DNA of 64,000 bases from Aurelia coerulea (lineage: Eukaryota > Cnidaria > Scyphozoa > Semaeostomeae > Ulmaridae), in contig CM076958.1 in the NCBI GenBank assembly GCA_039566865.1, forward strand, positions 2,666,001 through 2,730,000, written 5' to 3'. The notes beneath the pieces are model-generated. The model was not told where the DNA came from, did not search any database, and was given only the letters and a program-made list of their open reading frames with translations. The position numbers and the translations under genes are program-made. Shown here one piece after another: positions 1 to 11,500 of the stretch (position 1 is the stretch's first letter; each line of letters opens with the position of its first letter).

Positions 1-355
1 GACGCAGGCTGTTGTTTCAAGGTCGCAAGAGAGTGGCAGAATCCCAATCTGGGTCTCCCATCTAATATCGAGCCTCGATTCAAGGAGAGACCCAAGCAAA
101 AAGTCTCGTCTCCGTCAAGCAATGAGCCTCGTCTCCAATTGGCATTAGAAAAATTATCTTATATTTATTTTCACCCTTTTCCAGGAAGAATCCCCTCAGT
201 CAAATCAAATTTGATACACCATTCGAAGTTAGTCTAGAAAACAATGGGAAAAAAACAACGGGAAAATTTCAAAGCACGAGACACTTAATTGGCTGATTTA
301 GTTATTTCAATAATTTATTGCTCTGAACATTCATTTTCGTGTGTTTTGCTGTATC
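1..355. other. Left edge, repeat-like, no gene seen
   Basis: Contains GAGACGAG-type direct and inverted motifs (for example GGGTCTCC near 51 and GGAGAGACCC near 100) resembling the end sequence of the MITE at 56002. No kinesin exon was recognised on the minus strand. Confidence 0.5.
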
Positions 356-869
356 GGGGCATTCCATGTGAAGTTATCCAAGAGCCAGAACCAATGGTGC
401 TTGGATTCCACTGATTTCTCAACCAAATATCACAACTCCACAAGGAGGCTCCCCAAAAAAAATTTCAGCTTAATATCTCAAGTCATTCAAAATTTATCGC
501 ATTTTGAAATTTGCCCTGATTTTGCAGATTTTAGCAAAAAAGGGCGTGGCGCTTATCGTCGCGTCTTGGATAATTTCCCTCTAAAAGCAGAATTACATGA
601 TAGAAAAGGTTGAAAATTGGTGGGAAACCTATTTTGAAGGTGCTGAGTTCAAATATCACATTTAAAAGGTCATAATCCTTACTTAAAATGTTGATTTTGC
701 AATTGAAAATTCTTACTGAAGTCATACAGTTGAGCGTCAAATTTGTGGGTGTGGCAGTAAATTTGAAAAGTTTTTGTTAGAATTTTCCATAACTATTATG
801 ATTGGACTACTTTGACACTAAGTGCCATTTCTTGCGTAAGCAAGCCTCAGATTCTGTGCCCCATCAAAC
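356..869 (+). repeat. Left terminal inverted repeat of the transposon
   Basis: Matches 4341-4864 in inverse orientation. It starts GGGGCATTCCATG and ends near GCCCCATCAAAC. Differences are small: one indel near the outer end and scattered substitutions. The short reading frames inside it appear in both arms and are unlikely to be genes. Confidence 0.9.
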
Positions 870-1166
870 TTTCACCTGTTATACACCTGTTGCGAGGCAA
901 ATTAATGTGAAAATCAATATGATGTAAAGAAAATATTTTTAATTTTGTGTTATATTTTTGAAGTTTTCAATTCAAAAATAATCTGAGTTCTCTTTGATTA
1001 ACTGTATCTGTATTGAATATTAAGATAAACCCAAGATCACATAGCCTGAGGAAGCCTCAAACATGTTGTTGACAAAGATCAATTGAATTTTATTGTTCAA
1101 TTTTATAAGTTATATATAGTTTGTTCAGTTTTATATATTATATATAGTTTGTTCTTCAAAAATAGT

Positions 1167-3698
1167 CTATACAGCATGTTGGATGATTTTCTGATAGTCA
1201 GTATCCTTTATCTTGTACATTCTGCCAGAACTGGTGGCTGGTGCTTCAGTGTGGCATACGATCTTGTCATATGGTACCCAACAACTGTCCTCTCGAGATG
1301 GCCAATAAAAATTCTTTGTAGGTCCATGTGGGTGCATAAACTTTATTTTTATATCATTTTGCTCATTATCAATTTCTTGGACCATTCCTACCCACCAAAA
1401 TCCGTCATAACTGCAGCAAACAAACTGCATCAATTGTAAATTTGCAAGATCTATTGTTGCAACAGGCTGCCTGAACAGAATTTCTCCACTGAACTCAGGA
1501 TCGTCGCTGGTCCTTTTGTACTTGATGCCAAGTCCAGTTGTCATTGGCTGAAAAAAATGGTAACTGCGGGTCCCAGGAATAGTCTTACCCTCTTGAAAGC
1601 GCTCTTCCTGCATATTTCTTACTTCGGTCATATGGTTGATGGCTACCATTTCAAAATGAATAACCGGTATGCTACTTTTGCCAAATTCAAACATAGCAGC
1701 TGTGCTCATTATTTGGTCATTAAGAGGCCTCTGTAAGCTGGCACGTGTTGTAAGCCGCTTGATTGTGCCACCTATGCCATCACAAGGTGATTTGCCATGA
1801 CTGGTGGCAAAAAAGGTCCAATCAGCATCCAATCCAAAGTCTTCCTTGTGGTAGCATACATTTAGGAAGTTCTTGTAATTTTTGTACTGTGAAGCACAAC
1901 CATCGGAAAAGTACTGCACTTTGGTGACTCCTGGTAACCTCCTCTTGATCAATTCAATTGTTAAACGTTGCACTTCATATACAAAACAAGTATCATGATT
2001 CATGTCATCGGACAGTATACATAATGAAAATTCTTGCAAGTCTCCCTGCTCATCTTTGTAATATACAACAACAGGATGCAAAGTACATTGCTGGTTGTTC
2101 CAATGATAGCTTTGCACCTCATCTTGCACAACAAATTTGAAATTCTCTGCAAAATCAAGCAAGACTATGCAGTCTGAGTGGACAAGCTCAGCTTTGCACT
2201 TTTTTAGGTACCTGCCCTGGCTTTTCGCAATATACGAGTGCGAGGTTAGATGGTCAATTGACTCCACCAACAGGTCGACATATTCATCCACAGTTGCAGT
2301 TTGCGTAATCAATGTTGATCGATCGGTGCTTTGCCATTGGTTGAAATGAATGTCTCCTTCTTCTAATTCCTCTAATTTATTGGTAACAAACTCCTTCAAA
2401 GCACTTGCACCAGGACATTGATTGCACCGGTGAACCATGCATTCTCTTCTGTCATCATCGCAAACAACAATCTTAATAAGATCCTTGTATGTGTATGGCC
2501 AGTCAATAGCATTAACTAGGAGGACAGCATTCTGGTGATGGGTGCAGACACAAACAGTATGAGTTCCTGGTGAACCAGTTGTTACACACCATTTTGGTCG
2601 CAAAGTACAAAACTTTGAAAATCCAATAGCAATACCTGGGTTTCTATCCTTAAAGGCAGAAAAAAGTTCCCGTAAGTTGCAAAGAAGAAGCCGCTTTTGC
2701 TTGTGCACATTTCTTGAAAGGCTTACATAATCTTTCCTTCCTGGCATCATTCTTGAAAACTCATCATCTTCATAAAAAGATCTCACTAAATCTTCTACGT
2801 CCTTACTCAAAACTCTTCCTCGCTTATGGGCAGGCTCAGCAAGGATACCCTTTTCCTTTTTTAATGCACGTGCAGTTCTCACCAAATATTCAGACACCTG
2901 GAAAAACTCTGCCGCAAATTTTCTGGACCAAGAATCTGGTGTTAAGGTTAAAATTTTGACCTTTTCCCTCCTACATGATGTTTTAATCTTCTCTTTCAAA
3001 AGATAAATAAATTTATCAAATTCCGCAGCTTTCTCTTTTGTTTCCTTGTTGATAGAGTCATCAGATGATGTAGTTGGCCTTATTTCATCAAGATCAACCC
3101 CTATCACCCTTGCAGTTTCTGCTTCTTGATGTGCACGAACCCGAGCAAGCTTATCTTTTGCCGTTTTTATCTTTCTTTGCTCTACCAGGCCATGTAGTTT
3201 CAAAGGGGAGACCCCAGCAGCCTCAAAATGTTTCTTCAAGCTCTCTCTTGAGATATCTCTATCTTCGATCTCTTCACCTGATGAAATGGGATCATTTTCT
3301 AGCTCCAATTCTAATGTATCATTCCCTGGCTGTTTTTGCTTTTGGACCTCACTATTTGCACGGTCGTAGCAACTTCAACATAACTTCCATCCTGGTACCA
3401 CATGCCATCCACTTTCTTTCAACACTCTTGCTAATTCCAGGGAAATTGTATGACCTCCTTTAACTTTCCTTGAGTGTGTGTCAAAAACGTTATAACACTT
3501 ATCAATAACCCTACGTTCAAAGGCTCTACCAAAGACCAACTCGTGATGAAGGCAAACAGTTGCATTCTCGTGATCAAAAGAATCAAGTAGTCCAGCCCGC
3601 CACAAAATTTTCTCTTGATCTTCGTTGGTAATATTCTTGAAATGCTTTTGTCCTTGAAATAGCTTTTGTCCTTGTAAACGTAAGTTTATGACAGTCAT
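1167..3698 (-). pseudogene. Transposase-like frame interrupted by one TGA
   Basis: One continuous minus-strand frame of 844 codons, broken only by TGA at 3377-3375 and ending at 1167. The N-terminal 107 residues hold a Cys/His cluster (VCLHHE, DKCYNVFDTH, WKLC). The stop falls directly before SCY, so it probably splits a Cys-x-x-Cys pair. The downstream 713 codons include RECMVHRCNQC, a possible catalytic Asp in LLDFAENF (near codon 386 of that part), SDGCASQYKN (near 468) and CDGIGGTIKR (near 508). I recognise the protein type from invertebrate repeat-encoded proteins but not its superfamily. The three Asp-bearing blocks as a DDE/D set are inference. It is probably inactive through the stop, unless read through. 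Confidence 0.75.
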
Positions 3699-4340
3699 CC
3701 TTAAGAAGAACTCCTATCCTACACTTGTCCATGATTTTCAATTGAGAGCAATAACTGTGTGAATGGCTTGAACTGATTTTTGGAAAATGGTATACTTTTA
3801 ACTATGAGCCTGCTCTATTTATGATGAAAAATGACAAGGTAAAATAGTTGCATCATTAGCTATTTTAAACCAACCTAACCTTACAAGGAAGTATATTCCA
3901 CCCATGTCAGATTATGACATCATGCACTGCCCACATGATGAAAGGACAGAGGACATCAGGTCATTAAAACACCTGGAGATCACATTGAAAAGGATAATGA
4001 TGTCATTCTATTTGTGACCAATGGTTTACATTACAAGACCAATACATCATTGAAACTAAGTCAGGCAGTCATGGAATGAAATCATCTGCTGTTTGGAAAT
4101 CATAAAAAAGTGATTTCCATAAAGCACAAATTCCATTAGTTCATGGAGTATCTTTTAACACCATATCATAACATTTCTGTTTCAGGGATTAAACATCCCT
4201 TCTTTGAATAAATTTACACTACTAATGGAAGAGAATTGAGATTGTTCTGCATTGAACACTATGACAACATGCGTTGTTTACTTTACATGTTGACTAAATA
4301 TAACTTTCACATGAAATTTGTCTCACAACAACAAGAAAAA
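3699..4340. other. Transposon 5' non-coding stretch
   Basis: Lies between the transposase start and the right terminal repeat. No second frame, intron-like signal or repeat was recognised. Confidence 0.5.
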
Positions 4341-4864
4341 GTTTGATGTGGCACATAATCTGAGGCTTGCTTACGCAAGAAATGGCACTTAGTGTCAAAG
4401 TAGTCCAATCATAATAGTTATGGAAAATTCTAACAAAAACTTTTCAAATTTACTGCCACACCCACAAATTTGACGCTCAACTGTATGACTTCAGTAAGAA
4501 TTTTCAATTGCAAAATCAACATTTTAAGTAAGGAGTATGACCTTTTAAATGTGATATTTGAACTCAGCACCTTCAAAATAGGTTTCCCACCAATTTTCAA
4601 CCTTTTCTATCATGTAATTCTGCTTTTAGAGGGAAATTATCCAAGACGCGACGATAAGTGCCACGCCCTTTTTTGCTAAAATCTGCAAAATTAGGGCAAA
4701 TTTCAAAATGCGATAAATTTTGAATGACTTGAGATATTAAGCTGAAATTTTTTTTGGGGAGCCTCCTTGTGGAGTTGTGATATTTGGTTGAGAAAGCAGT
4801 GGGATCCAAGCACCATTGGTAGCAAATTCTTATGCAGTCTGGATAAGTTGGCATGGAATGCCCC
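4341..4864 (-). repeat. Right terminal inverted repeat of the transposon
   Basis: Inverse copy of 356-869, 524 bases. It differs by a short insertion near the outer end (around 4821-4845). The 5' end of the transposase frame is about 640 bases inside it. Confidence 0.9.
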
Positions 4865-5350
4865 TAAACCAAAAGAGTGAAAGACTTTTGCTTGATACCA
4901 TATCGTAGAAATTCACAAACGAAGTCATTCTTGACAATGATTCTGTAATTTAGAGAGCTCCTCCTTAATCAATCAATCGTAAATACAATCATGTAATCTT
5001 ATTCTCTATCCGTGGTAGTGTATTCTCTTTAGCAATGTATGGTTTCTTGTTATTTAGAAGTTGTATATTATATATGTAGAGTTGTTTTTAGGATTGATTG
5101 ATAAATAAATAAAACTGTAACTGAAACTTCAAAAGTTTAGAAATTACGATGGTTTTAAGTATTTTCATACTTTCGTTGGAATTCTTAAAAAAAGAACAAC
5201 ACTCTAATCATGAAAATATTGAAGTTTTCAGAAAAGTCCAAAGGTAGAATTATAGCGAAATAGACTGAGTTTCCTTACAGTCATGCCTGGTGATGCATCA
5301 AAGAAATAGGTCATAAATCTTACACCAACCTTTTTAAAAATTTGGAAACA
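4865..5350 (-). repeat. Half copy of palindromic MITE family 1, interrupted
   Basis: Starts with the family centre (GCTTGATACCATAT) and runs to the arm end (ACACCAACCTTTTTAAAAA). It is interrupted at about 4970-5125 by an unrelated piece ending in GATAAATAAATAAA, which looks like a LINE tail. It directly abuts the transposon's right end. Confidence 0.7.
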
Positions 5351-5441
5351 ATTTTGCGTTTGGCTGAAATGTTGTAATAAAAAGCAAACAATCAAACAAG
5401 TTGTTTGAATAATCCGCCACGCTAAAATATATCAAACTTAC

Positions 5442-5592
5442 CATCAACATCTGGAGACGGGTCTTTCAAGAGGACCAGCTTTTGTAAAACTTGCGTCAGG
5501 CTTTCTTTCATTGTTTTTCGTTCGCCAATCAGACTTTTAACTTCTTTCTTGTGAACTTTGCTTTTGCCAAAGCGAGATCGATCAAACTGATC
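5442..5592 (-). CDS. KIF26: KIF26-like exon N, last exon visible
   Basis: Encodes [35 protein letters not shown] and [15 protein letters not shown]: a charged, probably helical segment corresponding to the C-terminal helical region of the family. The acceptor is ATTTCAG and the donor is GTAAGT, so at least one more exon must follow. None was found in 1-5441, where a transposon occupies most of the space. Confidence 0.88.
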
Positions 5593-8500
5593 CTGAAATA
5601 ATAAAATGATTGTCACAAAATTGTTTAGGGATAAGGTTCTAAACAAAATTTTTTACAGAGATTCAGATACAAAACAAAAACGAGAAGATTTAGCACACTT
5701 GAGGCAACAAGGACAGATTTGGTAAGACAATAGCACGAGTTGGTTTTGATTGACACCTCAATTCAAAAGCATTTATCGATCGCTGACAAAGTAAATTCTC
5801 CCAACCAGTAAATAAAAACAAGCAAAGCCGCAAAAGTTTCTCTGAAACCCAGGTAGCTAGCTCACTCGTTGTGCATTCCAAAAGTTGTTTTTAAGAGCAA
5901 ACACGAGCATAGATCAAGAGAAGTAGGATATATCTATACATCTGCCACGGCCATTTAATTTGCTTGGTTCAAAAGCCAATTGGAAGGCGATTCAATTCTC
6001 CTATTTTCAGGGCGTAATTAAAACACTTACTGCTCAGCTTCTGAACCAAAGAAATAAAATGCCCGAGGTAGATGTTTCGAGATATCTTTCTTCATTCGAT
6101 ATATGCTCATGTTTGCTCTTGAAAACAATTTCTGGAATGCACAACGAGCGCGCTATTTACTTGGGTTTCAGAGAAACTTTTTGCGGCTTTGTTTGTTTTG
6201 AATTTCTGGTTGAGAGAATTTCCTTTGTCTGCAGCCACTGATCGCTTTGAATTCAGGTTTCAACAAGGGCATCTCATGCTATTGTATTACAAAATATGTC
6301 CTTGTTACTTGAGGCTTGACAAAAAGGCAGAAAGGCCTCAGAGTGCTAAATATTCTCGTTTTCTCCTTTTCTGCATTCGAATTTCTGTACAATTTTAACC
6401 TTTTGAAAGGTACCATTTACCATTAATTTTATAGTGATCGGTTTCAAACTTTGGCAAAGATTTGGCAGCTATATTCTCTTTCTCTAATCCTGTATTACTA
6501 CCACAGTCAGATGTGAAGATTGTTTATTGATAATGTGAACATTTTATGAGCTCTCTGACACGAAAATTGCAAGTAACTTCACTATTTCAACTCGCATTTC
6601 TTCACTGCTGGACGTTTTCGGACGAAAATATTCATCAAATATGGTTCCCTTGTGAAATATTATTCCAATAACAGACTATCAAACATACAGTAAAAAGTTA
6701 TAAAAAGAACAGGCCACTGTATCAACGACTCTTGTCGTATTCAATATTCTGCTTACAATGATGTAAACAGAAATAAACTTGTGAGCAGAAACGCCGCAAC
6801 ACCACAAAAACAACAACGAAAAATTATAAAATTATAAATATCAAAAATTATAAATATTACAAATACTAAATTATGAATATTGAAAATTATAAAATTATAA
6901 TAAAAATATAAATTACGATACGGATTGCCAAAGTCTATTAAACATACCTCGATGTTGAATATTCCGCTTTCTGGAATCGATGGAGTGACTTTGCTTTTCT
7001 TGTCCTTACCTGGAAAAGAAAATAAATAGGATTTAAACTTGGTACTAATATTTCATAAACTGTCTTATCGTCTGAAACAGGTTGAACGCTAAAGAGCGAT
7101 AGAATCTTCAAATATTCTTCTCCATACTAGTAACAGTTCAGTAGTTCTCCTTGCAGAGTGACACCTTGATTTACCCTTCAGTATTTTATAGAATTAAAAT
7201 CTTTATGTTACGACCTCCCAATGATGAGTTGGCACCTCTGCAGGTTCGCAGTGGAATTCAAGGTGTATTTAACGAGGAAATGCCAAGGAAATCATGCACA
7301 AAACTTTGCGTAATGAAAAATGAATTGAAAAAATCTATAAGATTTGTACGAGTTTTTGTGAAAGTAAAGATATGTCAAAGTCTAAGCTACAACAATAATT
7401 CTCATTTGCTTTACAAATAGTGTTAGCCTTTTCCCAGATCAAGAAACTTAATACAGAAATAAGAGAACAACTAAACCTACCTTTCTTGTCTCTTTTCAGC
7501 GACTTAGTTTTGCCTCTTTCTGAATCAAGATCTGACACGGTATTGAGGTTGTTGCTGCTTTCATAACGCATGCTCTCGTATCCACTGCTGACTCCTTCCG
7601 ATGCTAGGCCAACTAAAAACGGAGAAAATAAAAATATGAACAAATGAGATTGCGACAATCTTTTAATGGTCCAAGAAAGACTGGTACATTTACCAGTTTT
7701 GGAGGATTTATTACATAACATTATGTGCCCTCCTTAAAGGGGCTCCGTCGCCAAACAATAAACAAATCCGTAAACTCGCACGTGTCGTCGATTATCCATT
7801 CTTCATCCATTGTTTTCTGCAGTTTGTTTGGTGGCTTCACCCAAGCCACCAAAAAGTGACCGTTAAAAATCCACTTATATCCGAGCAATCGTAGAAGATA
7901 TGAATGTTTGGTTTGTTCCATAGTGAAGTACAATAATTTATGTCCAAACAGCAACTTTCATTTTGAAAAAAATATGAAAATCCTGTGTGAAATCACCTTT
8001 CAAAAAACTGCACAATAATCGTTTTGTTTACATTTTGGCGACGGAGCCCCTTTAAAATAATAAAGAGCCAACAAAGCAAAGAAGAATAAATTCTTACCAG
8101 TTTTTGGAATCATTAACAAGCTCCCACAACTGCTCGCACTATCAAGCCGACTTGTTGCCCTTCTCCTGCAACAAAATGTAAACGTCTGTTAAACTGGAGA
8201 CGATTTTCTGTTTTGAAATATGTCTTGCAAGAACAAATAGATGAGTGATGATTTGTCTCTCAGTAGGATGATTCATAAAAATGATTCAAGGTCTGTAAAC
8301 AAAACTGAAAAACCTTTGCATCCAATTTGTGAAATCCTAGGTTTTTTGTTTGAAATCCTAGGTTTTTTGTCTGAGGCTGCGAATGAATTTTTGAGTTTTA
8401 ATTAAAGATTGATATTGGAAACGATATCCAGCTCTGGCATATCTATTTAGCTAAGAAGTTTTTTCAATCTTCTGGAAAAAGGCTAGAAGCAAGATGTTTA

Positions 8501-11500
8501 CCGTTTACATAAACAGCTCGCAAAAAGCATCAATATGAATACAGTAGCGTCCCGCATATAAGCAACAACCTTTTCAATTTCAGGTCTGACATATTTCTTA
8601 TAAGATGAGGTGAAATTCAAATCAGGGTTAAGTTTCTTATCAGAAAAATCATGCACTATCCATCAACTACTCAGACACAAACTTTATGATTGTGATAAAA
8701 ACTTATTATTTTGATTTGCATTTGTAAATTTTCACTTCCAGGAAATGATATAATTATTCCAGGAAAGTGTTTTTTGCTTGGTTTTGTTAAATAAGAAACA
8801 AGGTTTTTTTCAGACCTGTACTAGTTTCTTATAAAATGGGGTATTATTTTGAAAATCAGGGTCTGTGTTTCTTAAATTTGTATTTCTTATATGCGGGACA
8901 CTACTGTATAGCCTGCTAAAATCCGTGTGGCTCAGGGTATAGATAAACGCCACTCTTACGTTGTTTGGTTTTTAAGGCAAAAGTAGGTACCGAACGTTCA
9001 AAATGAATTATCAAATTAAGTTGAAGCCTCCGTGAGATGAAGTACTTCAAATTATTCAGATCGGTCAAAATGATTTCTCAGAATAACTCTTTGAAATAAT
9101 GAATAGTAATTTTGGATACTGGATGCACCAAAAGCACTTCACATGTTGGAATTGGAATTTTTAGTGAGGTTTTAACGCATGTCGAAGTTTTGGAATTTTT
9201 GGAAAAACTATTTTACCTATGTTCACAAGAAAAAAACAGAAGAAAAATCCCAATTAGTACTTCAGCCCATCGGGTATCAACCAAACTTGGATTAATTTCA
9301 ATATCTAAAGTATTCTCTACATAACCAATTTTCAAACATGTGAAGTACTTTTTGGTCCATCGTGTAGCATTTTCCCATTGATTAACATTATCAGACCAAA
9401 GACTGATGCAGCACATTGATAATTCTACTGCTAGGCTAATACTCGGTCTGTCCAAATCTGAACATATCACTCCAGCTGTACAGCAGCTCCACTGGTTACC
9501 AATCAGATATCGCATTCAATTCAGGATCATGACTATTGTTTACAAAGCAGTTCATAATGCGGCTCCAAAATATGCAGGGTGTCCCAAAAAAATTGTGCCC
9601 CGTTTGCCTAGAGATTGGGACAAAATGGCAAAGATTCTCGCCAAGCTTTTGCATAATGCTGCTCTTCAGATGGTCAATTAAAGTTTGCAACCATACGCGT
9701 AAAAATCCGTTGAGAAATGATGGAGCTATGACCTTGAGAACATTAAATTTGCCTGATGACTAAAACCAGCGGTCGGCCATTTTGTCTTACTATTTTGCAG
9801 TGATAAGTATCTTCACGTGAAGTAAGAAATAATTTCTGTGAGGTCAGAAATAGTGGAACTCTCCAAGGATTATCGGAATTTTCACGAAAGCTATGAAATT
9901 GGAGGCTGCTGTTTCATTTTCAATCCACGAAGCTATGTATCGCTTCAAAATAGTAAGACAAAATGGCCGACCGCTGGTTTCAGTGATCGGGCAAATTTGG
10001 TCTCCTGAAGGTCATAGCTCCATCATTTCTCACCGGATTTTTACGGGGATGGTTGCAAACTTTAATTGAATATCTGAAGAGCAGCATCGTGCAAAAGTTT
10101 TACGAGAATCTTTTGCCGTTTTGTCGCAATTTTCAGACAAACGGGGCACAATTTTTTGGGACACCCTGTATATGTGATTTGACTGAATCGAAACAGTCAA
10201 AGTATTCACTACACTCTGTCAACGGAATCAATCTTGGTGCACAACGATCTCACCTGAAGTCTTGTGGCGACAGAGCATCTTCAGTTGGCACACCTAAGCT
10301 TTGGAGCTCTCTTCTATCGGAAATTAGGACTTCATAAACTGTTTATCGTTTTAAAAAGAGCCTTAAAACATATTATTTTAAACTTGCGTATAACCTTGCG
10401 TATTTTAACCTTGGAAGGCCACTGCTCCATGAATATCAAAGCAATAATATTGAAAACTGTCTTGTTTTATTGCCAATATGTTCAATTAGGTTCAGTAATT
10501 TACCCGGCCTTAATCGGCCATTCCTTCCCGTGGATATGGGTGATTTTCTGCAGAAAGCCCCTTCCAAAAACCTGCAAAATCGAATGAAAACAATGAGCAC
10601 ATTTTCCTTCCTAAAATTGATGACACTCGCATAAATCCATGTATTTTGTCCTCTTGGGAGAATGGAATCCCCCTGAATAGGTCATCGATACCAGGGGAGG
10701 ACTTGTTCATCCTCCCAAGAGGATAGCACGTGCTAAAGCGTCCACAAGTCATTGCTGTAAGGCCATTGCAAGGCAGAAATGTTAGGGAAATTTGTTCATG
10801 ATTTTGGGCACGTTTTGAAGTTTTTTGAAGAGGCTTTCTCGAGAAAATCCCTCATAATTTCAGAACGGAGTGGCCGATTTCAGTCAGGTAAATTTTATAG
10901 TAGATTTGAACATTTCTACCATTAAACTATATATTTGTGGACATCATTGTCTTGATATCCAGGGAGACGTGAGCTTTCAAACGGGGATTCTTTTTATTGA
11001 CTCACCCGGTATTACCAAGCAAATAAAGACATCACTTACGTTGTATCTCCCTTGTCATCTTTCTGAGCATCCGAGCCTTTTGGTGTCTCATTTCGAGGCT
11101 GCCACGTTTGACTCAAAAGCAAATCAAATTGTTCATCGAGCTCTTGTTCGGATTTCTTCACAAGTTGAGGTGAATTACTCCTTTGAAATTCCACAATCGA
11201 ATCTTCTCGTTGCTTCCTCAACAAGTCACTCAAATTCAAACTATCGATATACAAAGGGTCCAACCGTTCTTGTGACGTCACAGTGACAATTATACTATCA
11301 TCTACACTGAGTCGCTTGATGCATTCTGCAAGCCTTCGAGACCGCTTCTCCTCCTCATCGGCTACTATTTGCTCCTGCTCAAGGTACCTCGAAATCAAGT
11401 CCGGTTCCATATCACTGATTTCATTTTCGACATCAAATCGCTCAACGATTTTCGATACTAATTCTCGCTCGAAGTTTTCGACAGTTTGTTGACTACTAGC

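Larger units (their letters stand above)
356..4864 (-). mobile_element. 4.5-kb DNA transposon with long terminal inverted repeats
   Basis: Ends are GGGGCATTCCATG at the left and its reverse complement at the right. Arms of about 515 bases match throughout with small indels. They enclose one minus-strand transposase-like frame (1167-3698). I see no clean target-site duplication: the left flank ends GTATC and the right flank begins TAAACC. It lies in the intron after the last visible kinesin exon, oriented with the gene. The superfamily is not assigned; Sola or Kolobok types are only possibilities. Confidence 0.88.

Noticed and set aside
1..150. C-terminal kinesin exon on the minus strand at the left edge
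   Set aside because: One frame stays open for about 50 codons, but it shows no KIF26 motif. The sequence is made of GAGACGAG-type repeat words.
3375..3698. A separate 107-codon gene upstream of the transposase
   Set aside because: It is in the same frame as the transposase, and only one TGA separates them, so it is the transposase N terminus.
7721..7954. A shared frame with [16 protein letters not shown] in both TTAA MITE copies
   Set aside because: The two copies are near identical in DNA, and the more diverged relative at 14330-14667 has a stop in the matching frame, so coding is not supported.
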